This document shows, one piece after another, positions 15,590-23,553 of a DNA stretch of 29,634 nucleotides (its first letter is position 1; each line of letters begins with the position of its first letter). The position numbers and the translations under genes are program-made. Source of the DNA: SKLM01 sp964421785 (GTDB lineage Bacteria; Chloroflexota; Anaerolineae; B4-G1); assembly GCA_964421785.1 (NCBI GenBank), contig CAYQZG010000037.1, positions 1 through 29,634 of the forward strand, in the 5' to 3' direction. Below the pieces are notes generated by a model. That model was not told where the DNA came from. It did no database searches and was given only the letters and a program-made list of their open reading frames with translations.

Positions 15590-15783
15590 GGTAGCCCGCG
15601 ACGATGAGGCGGCGTGGCGATTCCATGCCCCGCTGATGAGGCCGCGCCGGACGACGTCGACAAGCTCCTCCGTTCGAGGAGGCCTCCTTCGACGACTGAG
15701 CAGCGTTCGTTGAAACTTATCGCGGACTACTGCGTATTCATGGTAGCGAGTAGACCGAGCGATTGAAAGGAGCTGAACGAACG

Positions 15784-15972
15784 GTGTCTGAGAGGAACAA
15801 ACTGCGACGTCAGAACGGCATTGTCGCCGGCGTATGCGGCGGTTTGGGCGCTTTCTACGGGCTCAACCCGTGGTGGTTCCGCATTCTGTTTGCGATCCTG
15901 CTGCTACCCGGCGGGTTGCCTGGCCTTGTACCTTATATTGTCCTCTGGATCGTCATCCCTCGCAGATGGTAG
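15784..15972 (+). CDS. PspC-domain small membrane protein
   Basis: A 62-residue protein that is almost entirely one PspC domain: basic N-terminus (RNKLRRQNG), the hallmark IVAGVCGGLGAFYGL, then two hydrophobic segments (about 28-40 and 45-58) ending VIPRRW. Such proteins sit in the cytoplasmic membrane and are linked to envelope stress in other bacteria. A TTG lies further upstream, but AAAGGAG at 15767-15773 sits inside that extension, so the GTG at 15784 is the likely start. It stands alone, 194 bases after the previous gene; that gap holds only a small hairpin (15665-15681) and a poorly spaced promoter-like pair (TTGAAA 15710, TATTCA 15735). Confidence 0.85.
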   Translation: MSERNKLRRQNGIVAGVCGGLGAFYGLNPWWFRILFAILLLPGGLPGLVPYIVLWIVIPRRW

Positions 15973-16021
15973 TCGCTGCGCTACCTTTTCATTCTTAGAG
16001 GGATAACAGCGGGGCCATAGA

Positions 16022-16074
16022 GGCGAGACCAAGACACCCCCGGGGGGGAAGGCCGGGGGCGTCCACGTCTCGCC
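16022..16074. terminator. Convergent hairpin between pspC-like gene and valS
   Basis: GGCGAGAC (16022-16029) pairs with GTCTCGCC (16067-16074), and an inner GACACCCCC (16033-16041) pairs with GGGGGCGTC (16055-16063) with one mismatch. The genes on both sides converge here. Neither strand shows a U-tract, so it is a strong hairpin in terminator position rather than a textbook intrinsic terminator. Confidence 0.55.
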
Positions 16075-16083
16075 AGACCTGGG

Positions 16084-18855
16084 TCAGCTGAGCGCCTCTA
16101 GCCGATGCACCAGCTTGGCCTGCTCCGCCCTCAGCTCGGCCAGCTTGTCACGCTCGCGCTGGACGACGTGCTCGGGGGCCCGCTCCGCGAACTGGCCGGC
16201 TAAGAGCTTCTCGCTGTGGGCGATGCGATCCTTGAGCTCGGCCAGAGCGTCAGCCAGCCGCTCTCGCTCCCCCTCCAGATCGACAATCTCGGCCAGCGGC
16301 AGGTAGCAGGTGACCTCGCCTGCGACGATGGTTGCCGCCTGGCTCGGCGGCTCCAGCGTTTCCTCAATGATGAGCCGCTCTGGGTCGAGCTTGGCCAGGG
16401 CGCAGAGCTCGGCTTTTTGCTTCTCCAAGACATCGGCAGCGTCGCCGGCGGAGACCATCGCGGGGATGCGCTGCCCGGGCGTCACGCGATAATCGGCTCG
16501 TCGATTGCGGATCCCGCGGACCAGATCCATCAAGAGGATCATATTCTCCTCAGCTTCGTCATCGAAGAGCAGCGCATTCGCCTCTGGCCAGCGGGCCACG
16601 ATCAGCGCTTCGCCCTCCTTCGACTCGTCGGGCAGCGCTTGCCAGATCGCTTCGGTGACGTAAGGCATGAAAGGATGAAGCAATCGCAGCGAGCTCTCCA
16701 GCACATGTAGCAGAATCGCCAGCGGCACCCTGTTGTCCGCGTCATCGTCGTAGAGGCGCACCTTACTGGCCTCGATGTACCAGTCACAGTACTCGCTCCA
16801 CACGAAGTCGTTGATCTGCCGGCCGGCCTCGCCATACTGGTGACTTTGGAAGAGCCGGTTGACGTCCTCGATCAGCCGATTGAGCCGTGAGAGGATCCAC
16901 GTATCGGCCAGCCCAAGATCCCCGTCCTCCGCCATAAGAAAAGTAAGCGAAGCGGCATCCGCTGTGACGTCTCCGTCGAGCGCGGGGACCTCGGATGCCG
17001 GCGTGTTCATCAACACGAACCGGGCCGCCTGCCAGATCTTGTTGGTGAAGTTTCGCGCACCTTCCAGGCGACGGGGGTCGAGATTCATATCGAGCCCCGG
17101 GGTCGCGCTGGTCATCAGTGTGTAGCGGAGCGCATCGGTGCCGTATGTCTCGATGATATTGAGCGGATCATACGCCTCGATGTTCTCCATCGACTTGCTG
17201 ATCTTCTGCCCATCTTCGTTGCGCACCAGGCCGTGCAGATAGACCGTGCTGTAGGGCGACCGTCCGGTCATCTCGATGCCCAACATCATCTCCCTGGCCA
17301 CCCAGAAGAAGAGGATGTCATACGCCGTCTCCCGCATGTCGGTGGGATAGTAGCGCTGGTAATCGCGTGCCTCCGTGTCCGGCCAACCTAACGTGGAGAA
17401 GGGCCACAACCCCGATGAGAACCACGTATCCAGCACATCCTCTTCCTGATGGAGATCCTCACTGCCGCAGTGAGGGCACTCGGCAGGATCCGTCATCTGT
17501 GAGGTGTGCTCTCCACAGTCGGCACAGTGCCAGACGGGGATGCGATGCCCCCACCAGAGCTGCCGGCTGATGCACCAGTCGCGGATGTTCTCCATCCAAT
17601 GGAAGAAGCGCTCTTCCTCCCGCTCCGGCACGATGACCGTCTCTCCCTCGCGGACGGCCTTCATCGCCGCCGCGGCCAGGGGCTTCGTCCTGACGAACCA
17701 CTGCGTGGAGACCCGCGGCTCAATATCGGTGTGGCAGCGTTCACACGTCCCGACGGCATGGTGATAGGGCTCGACCTGGACCAGCAGACCTTCCTTCTTG
17801 AAATCCTCGACGATATTGCGGCGGCATTCGAAGCGCCCCTGTCCGACGTACGGCCCGGCGCTCTCGTTCATATCTGCGGTGTCGGTCAGCACGTCGATGA
17901 CGGATAGGTCGTGACGGATCCCAATCTCGTTATCGGTCGGGTCGTGGGCCGGCGTGATCTTGACGGCCCCGGTCCCAAACTCCGGGTCCACCGCCTGGTC
18001 GGCTATGATCGGGATACGCCGTTCGATGGCCGGCAGCACAGCTGTCTTGCCGATCAGATCCCGCCAACGGGGATCGTCCGGGGACGTGGCGACGGCAGTG
18101 TCGCCGAGGATGGTCTCCGGTCGCGTCGTCGCCATCTCGATGAACTGAGTGGCTCCCTCGGCCCACATACCGCTGCCCCATGGATGCTCAGGACCATCCC
18201 AGTCGTCGTTGATGATGGGGTAGCGGATGTGCCAGAGCCTTCCCTCGCGCTCGTCGGGGATCACCTCGAGGTCGGAGATCGCAGACTCACAGCGAGGACA
18301 CCAATTGACCAGGTAGCTGCCCTGATAGATGAGCCCTTTCTCGTAGAGACGGACGAAAGCGGTGCGTACAGCGTGACTGAGATCATCGTCCAGCGTGAAT
18401 CGTTCCCTCGTCCAGTCACAGGAGACGCCCAAGCTTCTGGTCTGCTCGGCGATGCGGTCGTGATAGACCTTCGTCCACTCCCAGGCTCGCTCCACGAACC
18501 TGTGACGCCCCAGATCGTAGCGCGACAGGCCCTCCTTGGCCAACTCGCGCTCTACCACGTTCTGGGTCGCAATGCCGGCATGGTCCATACCTGGCAAGTA
18601 GAGCGTCTCCTCGCCACGCATTCGATGGTACCGGGTCATCAGGTCCTCGACAGCTGCCACCATGGCATGGCCAAGGTGAAGCGCGCCTGTCACATTGGGA
18701 GGCGGCATGGTGATACACCAGCGGGGCCCATCGTGCGAAGCCAAGCCCAGCTCGACTTGCTTTTCCGGCCGGAAGTATCCCTCTTCCTCCCACCATCTGT
18801 AGAGACGTTGCTCGTGTTCCTCTGGATTGTACACTCTAGCAAGCTCGTTGGTCAT
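16084..18855 (-). CDS. valS: Valyl-tRNA synthetase
   Basis: This class I synthetase charges tRNA-Val and edits mischarged threonine. The length, 923 residues, is normal. HIGH motif PPPNVTGALHLGH (51-63), KMSKS-type motif KISKS (near 550), the CP1 editing region between them with TTRPETILGDTAV, and a cysteine cluster WHCADCG...CPHCG (near 440-465) consistent with a zinc site. The WFVRTKPLA segment and FTNKIWQAARF anticodon-domain entry are typical of ValRS rather than IleRS or LeuRS. The C-terminal 65 residues are a charged coiled coil, as in the family. The ATG follows AAAGGAG. Expression is controlled by the T-box leader upstream. Confidence 0.97.
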   Translation of the reverse strand: MTNELARVYNPEEHEQRLYRWWEEEGYFRPEKQVELGLASHDGPRWCITMPPPNVTGALHLGHAMVAAVEDLMTRYHRMRGEETLYLPGMDHAGIATQNVVERELAKEGLSRYDLGRHRFVERAWEWTKVYHDRIAEQTRSLGVSCDWTRERFTLDDDLSHAVRTAFVRLYEKGLIYQGSYLVNWCPRCESAISDLEVIPDEREGRLWHIRYPIINDDWDGPEHPWGSGMWAEGATQFIEMATTRPETILGDTAVATSPDDPRWRDLIGKTAVLPAIERRIPIIADQAVDPEFGTGAVKITPAHDPTDNEIGIRHDLSVIDVLTDTADMNESAGPYVGQGRFECRRNIVEDFKKEGLLVQVEPYHHAVGTCERCHTDIEPRVSTQWFVRTKPLAAAAMKAVREGETVIVPEREEERFFHWMENIRDWCISRQLWWGHRIPVWHCADCGEHTSQMTDPAECPHCGSEDLHQEEDVLDTWFSSGLWPFSTLGWPDTEARDYQRYYPTDMRETAYDILFFWVAREMMLGIEMTGRSPYSTVYLHGLVRNEDGQKISKSMENIEAYDPLNIIETYGTDALRYTLMTSATPGLDMNLDPRRLEGARNFTNKIWQAARFVLMNTPASEVPALDGDVTADAASLTFLMAEDGDLGLADTWILSRLNRLIEDVNRLFQSHQYGEAGRQINDFVWSEYCDWYIEASKVRLYDDDADNRVPLAILLHVLESSLRLLHPFMPYVTEAIWQALPDESKEGEALIVARWPEANALLFDDEAEENMILLMDLVRGIRNRRADYRVTPGQRIPAMVSAGDAADVLEKQKAELCALAKLDPERLIIEETLEPPSQAATIVAGEVTCYLPLAEIVDLEGERERLADALAELKDRIAHSEKLLAGQFAERAPEHVVQRERDKLAELRAEQAKLVHRLEALS

Positions 18856-18904
18856 CGCCCTATGCTCCTTTTGTGGTATGAATCCGCTGACATGAACGGA
18901 CTGG

Positions 18905-19301
18905 ATAACAAAAAGCCCCTTCCGTCCAAGGACGAAAGGGGCTTACTCTCGCGGTACCACCCTGGTTTGGCGGCGACAGAAAGGATAGAACGTGTCGCTG
19001 CCACACTCAATGCCCCTCGGTTCAAGTCGAGAACAAAGGGGTCTCGCCGTAACGGGCGAACCCGTAGAGACTTATCCAGCTCTGCTGAATCGGCCTCTCG
19101 ACTCCCAGGCGACCTTCGGCGGGTAGACGATGGACTTCCATCCACCGCGGCAGTGGCCTAAGACCTGCTGCCGTGCTGCGAGGGCTTGCAGCCGATGGCC
19201 CTTTTCTCTTTCCGTCCGTTGCGCATCCGACAGGCAACGGATAGATCGCCAGCCCGCGCCGCCTACTCCTCCTGATCGTAGTCTTTCCACTCTTACGTTG
19301 T
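18905..19301 (-). promoter_or_regulatory. T-box riboswitch leader of valS
   Basis: The leader, about 400 nt on the minus strand, carries the T-box sequence AGGGTGGTACCGCG (18963-18950), which binds the tRNA acceptor end, followed at once by an intrinsic terminator. Uncharged tRNA would stabilise the antiterminator and allow valS transcription. Two GUC (Val) triplets lie in the probable 3' side of stem I (19135-19133, after GGAA, and 19128-19126); either could be the specifier. The downstream gene supports valine specificity. Confidence 0.9.
18909..18943 (-). terminator. T-box terminator hairpin
   Basis: On the minus strand AGCCCCTTTCGTC pairs with GACGGAAGGGGCT with one G-U pair and a short loop, followed by TTTTTG. 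It directly follows the T-box sequence and is the regulated terminator of the leader. Confidence 0.9.
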
Positions 19302-19307
19302 GGCGAG

Positions 19308-19335
19308 ATTATACCACCATTCGTACACCCGTCAA
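19308..19335 (-). promoter_or_regulatory. Promoter of the valS T-box leader
   Basis: Minus strand TTGACG (19335-19330) and TATAAT (19313-19308) are 16 bases apart. The start site near 19301 lies just upstream of stem I. Confidence 0.8.
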
Positions 19336-19678
19336 TTCGTATGCAGGCAGGACTGACCTTCGGACCGAGGATGGCTGGAGGACCAGCTTGGCACGCCTGT
19401 CGTCCCGCGGAGCGCCGTCGTCCCGACGGCAGGGAGGTGAATGCTGCTGACTTGCGTGCGAATCTCTCATGCTGGTCTCTGCCCGAGTGGTGACGAATGT
19501 CAGGATGCACAATTGACGCTTAATCCTAGACAGCGAAAAAGGATGGGCATAGAATCAAGTGTAGTTCTTGGTTCTTGATCATCTAGCCAGACAGGAGGTG
19601 CTCTCGGGGGAAAGATAACTCAGTTTACGGGTCCCTTCTCTTCCGCTGACGTCTATCTAAGAGTATGGAGTGAGGCTT
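19336..19678. other. Intergenic region between divergent valS leader and cooF
   Basis: No gene is supported here. It contains a perfect 7-bp hairpin (GCCGTCG-TCC-CGACGGC, 19414-19430), a repeated GTCGTCCCG, the candidate cooF promoter and an inverted repeat ATCAAG-N14-CTTGAT (19554-19579) at the predicted start site that could be an operator. No regulator gene such as cooA is in the window. Confidence 0.5.
19527..19555 (+). promoter_or_regulatory. Candidate promoter of the CODH operon
   Basis: TAGACA (19527-19532) and TAGAAT (19550-19555) are 17 bases apart, each one mismatch from consensus. Transcription would start near 19562, within the 19554-19579 inverted repeat, leaving a leader of about 117 bases before cooF. 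Confidence 0.45.
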
Positions 19679-20314
19679 ATGAAGACTGTCTTTGTGAACC
19701 CGGAACGCTGTATCGGCTGCAAGCAGTGTCAGATAGCCTGTGCTGTCGAGCATTCGGAGAGTAAGTCACTCTTTCAAGCGATTGGCGAGCATCGTAAACC
19801 TCGTCCGCGCGTTCTCGTCGCTCCAGGGATCAGTATGGACACCTCGTATCCGAACAAGTGTCGGCACTGCGATCCTGCACCCTGTATGACCGTCTGCCCG
19901 ACCGGGGCTATCAGCCGAGACGACGAGACTGAGGCCGTCGTCGTGAACGCTGACAAGTGCATCACGTGTGCTATGTGCGCTATGGTCTGTCCCTTCGATG
20001 TTATCACCTTCTACCCATCACACGAAGCGGTATTGGACAAGGCGGTGGCGATCAAGTGCGATCACTGCCCCGACCGCCAACGGGAGGGTAGGATCCCGGC
20101 CTGTGTGGAGGCGTGCAAGGTCGGGGCTCTGGTCTTTGGCGACATCAATGAGCTGGTGAAGACGGCCCGCACGGAGCTGGCCAAGGCCGTGTCGGTCGGT
20201 ATTGGAGGAACCGTTGAGGACATTGAGGCGGAGACGGTCCGTTTGCCCGCTAACGTGGAGGCCTGGCGGGACCTGGGGCGGACTATCACTCACGTTGGCA
20301 AGGAGGAAGCATGA
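19679..20314 (+). CDS. cooF: CooF-like four-cluster ferredoxin protein
   Basis: An iron-sulfur electron carrier expected to accept electrons from carbon monoxide dehydrogenase. The 211-residue protein has sixteen cysteines in four [4Fe-4S] motifs: Cys11/14/17/21, 61/64/69/73, 94/97/100/104 and 127/130/142/146, the order found in CooF, HycB and DmsB-type proteins. There is no Tat signal, so it is cytoplasmic. The ATG at 19679 follows GGAGTGAGG; a GTG three codons upstream is possible. The stop TGA overlaps the cooS start (ATGA), implying coupled translation and a matched amount of both proteins. Its direct coupling to cooS supports the CooF name over generic ferredoxin. Confidence 0.88.
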   Translation: MKTVFVNPERCIGCKQCQIACAVEHSESKSLFQAIGEHRKPRPRVLVAPGISMDTSYPNKCRHCDPAPCMTVCPTGAISRDDETEAVVVNADKCITCAMCAMVCPFDVITFYPSHEAVLDKAVAIKCDHCPDRQREGRIPACVEACKVGALVFGDINELVKTARTELAKAVSVGIGGTVEDIEAETVRLPANVEAWRDLGRTITHVGKEEA

Positions 20315-22197
20315 TGGCTGATAGGCAAGACCGTGCAGTTCAGCGCTCCGTGGATCCAGCAAGCCAGTCTATGCTGCGCATCGCGGAGAAGCAAGGCATT
20401 GAGACCGTCTGGGAGCGTCTGGAGGCACAACAGCCTCAATGTGGCTACGGCGAGCTGGGGCTCTGTTGCCGCCACTGCAACATGGGGCCATGTCGCATCG
20501 ACCCCTTCGACGACACCGGACCTCAGAAGGGTGTCTGTGGAGCCAACGCCGATACCCTCGTGGCCCGAGGGCTGCTGCGGGCGATTGCCGCCGGTGCCGC
20601 GGCCCACTCGGATCACGGCCGTGACATCGCCCACACATTCTTGCTGACCGCTCAGGGCAAGGGAGGCGGCTACGAGATCAAGGATGAGGCGAAACTGATG
20701 GCGCTCGCCGGGGAGTACGGCATCGAAACCGAGGACCGCGACAAGACGGAGATCGCATTGGAGCTGGCCCACGCTATCCACGATGAGTTTGGCAACCAGG
20801 GAGGCCCAATCCGCTTCACGCGGCGCGCCCCTGAGGCCCGGGTGGCGCTGTGGGAGAAACTGGGCGTTGATCCGCGCGGCGTGGATCGCGAGATTGTGGA
20901 GTGCATGCACCGCACCCACATCGGGGTCGACCACGACTATACACACCTCATCCTACACGGGCTGCGAACCTCGATCAGCGATGGATGGGGCGGGTCCATG
21001 ATCGCCACCGAGCTTTCTGACGTGCTGTTTGGGACGCCTGAACCGGTCAGATCCACCTCCAACCTAGGGGTGCTGAAAGAGGACGAAGTGAACATCGTCG
21101 CCCACGGCCACGAGCCGACACTCTCTGAGATGATCGTGGCTGCAGCGCAAGATCCAGAGCTCGTCGCGTTGGCGAAGGAGAAAGGGGCCGCGGGCATCAA
21201 TGTGGTGGGGATGTGCTGCACCGGCAACGAGATCCTCATGCGCCATGGGGTGCCGATCGCGGGTAACTTCCTGCAGCAGGAGCTGGCGGTGATCACCGGG
21301 GCCGTTGAGGCGGTGATCGTGGACGTGCAGTGCATCATGCCTGCCCTGGCGGACCTGGCGACTTGCTACCATACGGAGATGATCTCCACCTCGCCCAAGG
21401 CCAAGTTCCCCGGCGCGACGCACATCGAGTTCGACGAGGAACAGGCTTTGGACATCGCCAGGACAATTGTACGGCGGGCTGTGGAGAACTACCCGAATCG
21501 GAAGCCGGAGATGGTGAGCATCCCGGACGAGACGATGGAATGTGTCGTCGGCTTCAGCGTGGAGGCGATTGTTCAGGCGCTGGGAGGCACCCTCGATCCG
21601 CTGTTGGATGCCATCAGGAGTGGCGCCATCAAGGGCATTGCCGGTGTGGTCGGCTGCAACAACCCCAAGGTGCGCCACGACTACGGGCACTTGAAGCTGG
21701 TGAAGGAGCTGATCGCCAACGACGTCTTGGTCGTGAACACCGGCTGCAACGCCATTGCCTGCGCCAAGGACGGTCTGATGCTGCCGGAGGCAGCGGCGGA
21801 GGCTGGCGAGGGGCTGCGAAGCGTCTGCGAGGCCCTGGGCATCCCGCCGGTGCTTCACATGGGCTCCTGCGTGGACATCAGCCGCATCCTGGTGGCCTGT
21901 GGGGCGATCGCCGACGCGCTCGGCGTTGACATCAGCGACCTCCCGGTGGCCGGCGCGGCACCGGAGTGGATGAGCGAGAAGGCGGTCTCGATCGGCACCT
22001 ATGTCGTCTCATCGGGCATCTTCACAGTGCTGGGCACCGTGCCTCAAGTGCTGGGAAGCCCCAATGTGACGAGCCTGCTGACCGAAGGGGCGGAGGACGT
22101 GGTGGGCGCTGCCTTCGCCGTCGAGCCAGACCCAGAGAAGGCCGCGGCTCTCATGCTGGAGCGTATAGAGAACAAGCGGAAAGAGCTGGGGTTGTGA
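20311..22197 (+). CDS. cooS: Anaerobic carbon monoxide dehydrogenase, catalytic subunit
   Basis: A nickel-iron enzyme that oxidises CO to CO2 and can run in reverse. The 628-residue protein keeps all known cluster ligands. D/B-cluster cysteines: Cys44, 52, 53, 56, 61 and 76 (GLCCRHCNMGPCR). C-cluster: the HGH motif at 265-267, Cys303 (CCTGNE), Cys341 (DVQC), Cys449 (GCNN), Cys479 (NTGC) and Cys520 (MGSC). The acid-base residues His99 (HSDH) and Lys557 (SEKAVSIG) are present. It should therefore be a true CODH and not a hybrid-cluster relative. No acetyl-CoA synthase genes and no cooC nickel-insertion gene lie nearby. The start overlaps the cooF stop; AAGGAGG lies 5 bases upstream, and an ATG one codon later is possible. 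Confidence 0.95.
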   Translation: MMADRQDRAVQRSVDPASQSMLRIAEKQGIETVWERLEAQQPQCGYGELGLCCRHCNMGPCRIDPFDDTGPQKGVCGANADTLVARGLLRAIAAGAAAHSDHGRDIAHTFLLTAQGKGGGYEIKDEAKLMALAGEYGIETEDRDKTEIALELAHAIHDEFGNQGGPIRFTRRAPEARVALWEKLGVDPRGVDREIVECMHRTHIGVDHDYTHLILHGLRTSISDGWGGSMIATELSDVLFGTPEPVRSTSNLGVLKEDEVNIVAHGHEPTLSEMIVAAAQDPELVALAKEKGAAGINVVGMCCTGNEILMRHGVPIAGNFLQQELAVITGAVEAVIVDVQCIMPALADLATCYHTEMISTSPKAKFPGATHIEFDEEQALDIARTIVRRAVENYPNRKPEMVSIPDETMECVVGFSVEAIVQALGGTLDPLLDAIRSGAIKGIAGVVGCNNPKVRHDYGHLKLVKELIANDVLVVNTGCNAIACAKDGLMLPEAAAEAGEGLRSVCEALGIPPVLHMGSCVDISRILVACGAIADALGVDISDLPVAGAAPEWMSEKAVSIGTYVVSSGIFTVLGTVPQVLGSPNVTSLLTEGAEDVVGAAFAVEPDPEKAAALMLERIENKRKELGL

Positions 22198-22247
22198 CGG
22201 GGCGCGTCAATGATTCGACTATGCTCACCACGGGTGAGGAGGTAGCT

Positions 22248-23480
22248 ATGAGGGTCGTTATCATCGGCGCAGGCCCGGCCGGCGTGACCGTCGCCGAGAC
22301 ACTGCGTCACTATGACGATCAGATGAAGATCGTGATGCTGTCCAGTGAGCCTTATCCGCCGTACTCGCCGCCGGCCATGGTGGAGTACTTCAAGACCGGC
22401 CGGGAGGTCCATCTCTGGAAAGGCCGCGACTTCCCGGAGCGACTAGGCGTCGACTACCGGCAGGGAGCGGAGGCCGTAGGGGTGGAGCCCCAGGAGCGCG
22501 CCGTCCACCTGGCCGACGGGGAGACGCTTTCCTATGACAAGCTGGTCATCGCCTCTGGAGGCCGTCTCTACGCCGCGCAGTTGGAGGAGTTCAAGGCCGG
22601 CGTCTACAACTTCAAATCGTTGACCGCTGCCGAGGAGCTTCTGGCGCGGGTGAAGAAGGAAGCAGCGCGCACGGCCCTCATCATCGGGGCTGGTTTCATC
22701 GGGGTGGAGATCGCCCTGCTGTTGCGCGACATGGGTCTGGAGGTGACGCAGCTAGTCCGATCCCGAGTGATGCGCCGGATGCTCGATCCGGAGACCTCCG
22801 AGATGGTGCTGGGCATGCTACAGGAGAGGGGCATCAGAACGCGACGTGGTGGCGATGCCGATGCCGTGGCATTTGTGGGAGACCCACGTGCCAAGGCCGT
22901 CGAGGTGCGCTCCGGGGAGGTGGTGTCCGCCGACCTGCTGATAGCGGCCACAGGCCTGCGACCCAACATTGAGTTCCTATCGGGCTCCGACATCCGGACG
23001 AAGTGGGGCGTGCTGGTGGACGATCATCTGCGCACCAACTATCCCGACATCTACGCTGCGGGGGACGTGGCCGAGACGTTCGACCGTTTCACCGGTGAAC
23101 GATATGTCCATGCTATCTTTCCGAACGCTGTGAATCAGGCCAGAATCGCGGCCTACAACCTGCTGGGTTGGGACGTGGCCTACGAAGGATCGGACAGCAT
23201 GAACAGCCTCAAGCACCTGGGACTTCCCATCATGGCGGTGGGGCGGATGGAGGGTGAGGAGCTGCGCGTACGACGGAACGGGACGCTGCGGAAGATCTAC
23301 GTTGAGGACGGCTGCGTCGTCGGCTTCCGCCTGACGGGCGACGTGAGCGCCGCGGGGATCTACCGCAGCCTGATGGACAGGCGGATGGACGTTGAATCCT
23401 TCAAACATCGCTTGCTGGAGCCCACCTTCGGCATGGGGATGATTGAGGAGAGAGCGCGCGCTGCGACACCTCTGATGTAA
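22248..23480 (+). CDS. FAD/NAD(P)-dependent oxidoreductase of the CODH operon (FNOR type)
   Basis: A 410-residue flavoprotein of the pyridine-nucleotide disulfide oxidoreductase superfamily. FAD motif GAGPAG (7-12), NAD(P) motif GAGFIG (147-152) and the second FAD motif IYAAGDVAE (268-276) are clear. The region that carries the redox cysteine in NADH oxidases and CoA-disulfide reductases reads PPYSPPAM with no cysteine, so it resembles rubredoxin or ferredoxin reductase-type members. Together with cooF and cooS this matches the known CooS-CooF-FNOR arrangement, proposed to reduce NAD(P) with electrons from CO. The ATG has a GAGGAGGT site; the longer frame overlapping cooS is rejected. The gene is 50 bases after cooS. 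Confidence 0.88.
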   Translation: MRVVIIGAGPAGVTVAETLRHYDDQMKIVMLSSEPYPPYSPPAMVEYFKTGREVHLWKGRDFPERLGVDYRQGAEAVGVEPQERAVHLADGETLSYDKLVIASGGRLYAAQLEEFKAGVYNFKSLTAAEELLARVKKEAARTALIIGAGFIGVEIALLLRDMGLEVTQLVRSRVMRRMLDPETSEMVLGMLQERGIRTRRGGDADAVAFVGDPRAKAVEVRSGEVVSADLLIAATGLRPNIEFLSGSDIRTKWGVLVDDHLRTNYPDIYAAGDVAETFDRFTGERYVHAIFPNAVNQARIAAYNLLGWDVAYEGSDSMNSLKHLGLPIMAVGRMEGEELRVRRNGTLRKIYVEDGCVVGFRLTGDVSAAGIYRSLMDRRMDVESFKHRLLEPTFGMGMIEERARAATPLM

Positions 23481-23502
23481 GGGCTCGCGCCCGCCTATGC
23501 CA

Positions 23503-23540
23503 ACAGGGACGGCTTCGGCGACAGCGCCGGCCGTCCCTGT
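23503..23540. terminator. Bidirectional terminator after the CODH operon
   Basis: ACAGGGACGGC (23503-23513) pairs exactly with GCCGTCCCTGT (23530-23540), followed by TCTT on the plus strand. It lies between convergent genes ending at 23480 and 23554 and can serve both. Confidence 0.75.
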
Positions 23541-23553
23541 TCTTGGCTCTGAC

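Noticed and set aside
17911..19161. Long plus-strand open frame (416 codons) opposite valS and its leader
   Set aside because: It is antisense to a certain valS gene and runs through the T-box RNA; the protein has no recognisable family pattern and no ribosome site.
21966..22247. N-terminal extension of the CODH-operon flavoprotein overlapping cooS
   Set aside because: The FAD motif begins right after the ATG at 22248, which has a strong GAGGAGGT site; the extension overlaps cooS by over 200 bases.
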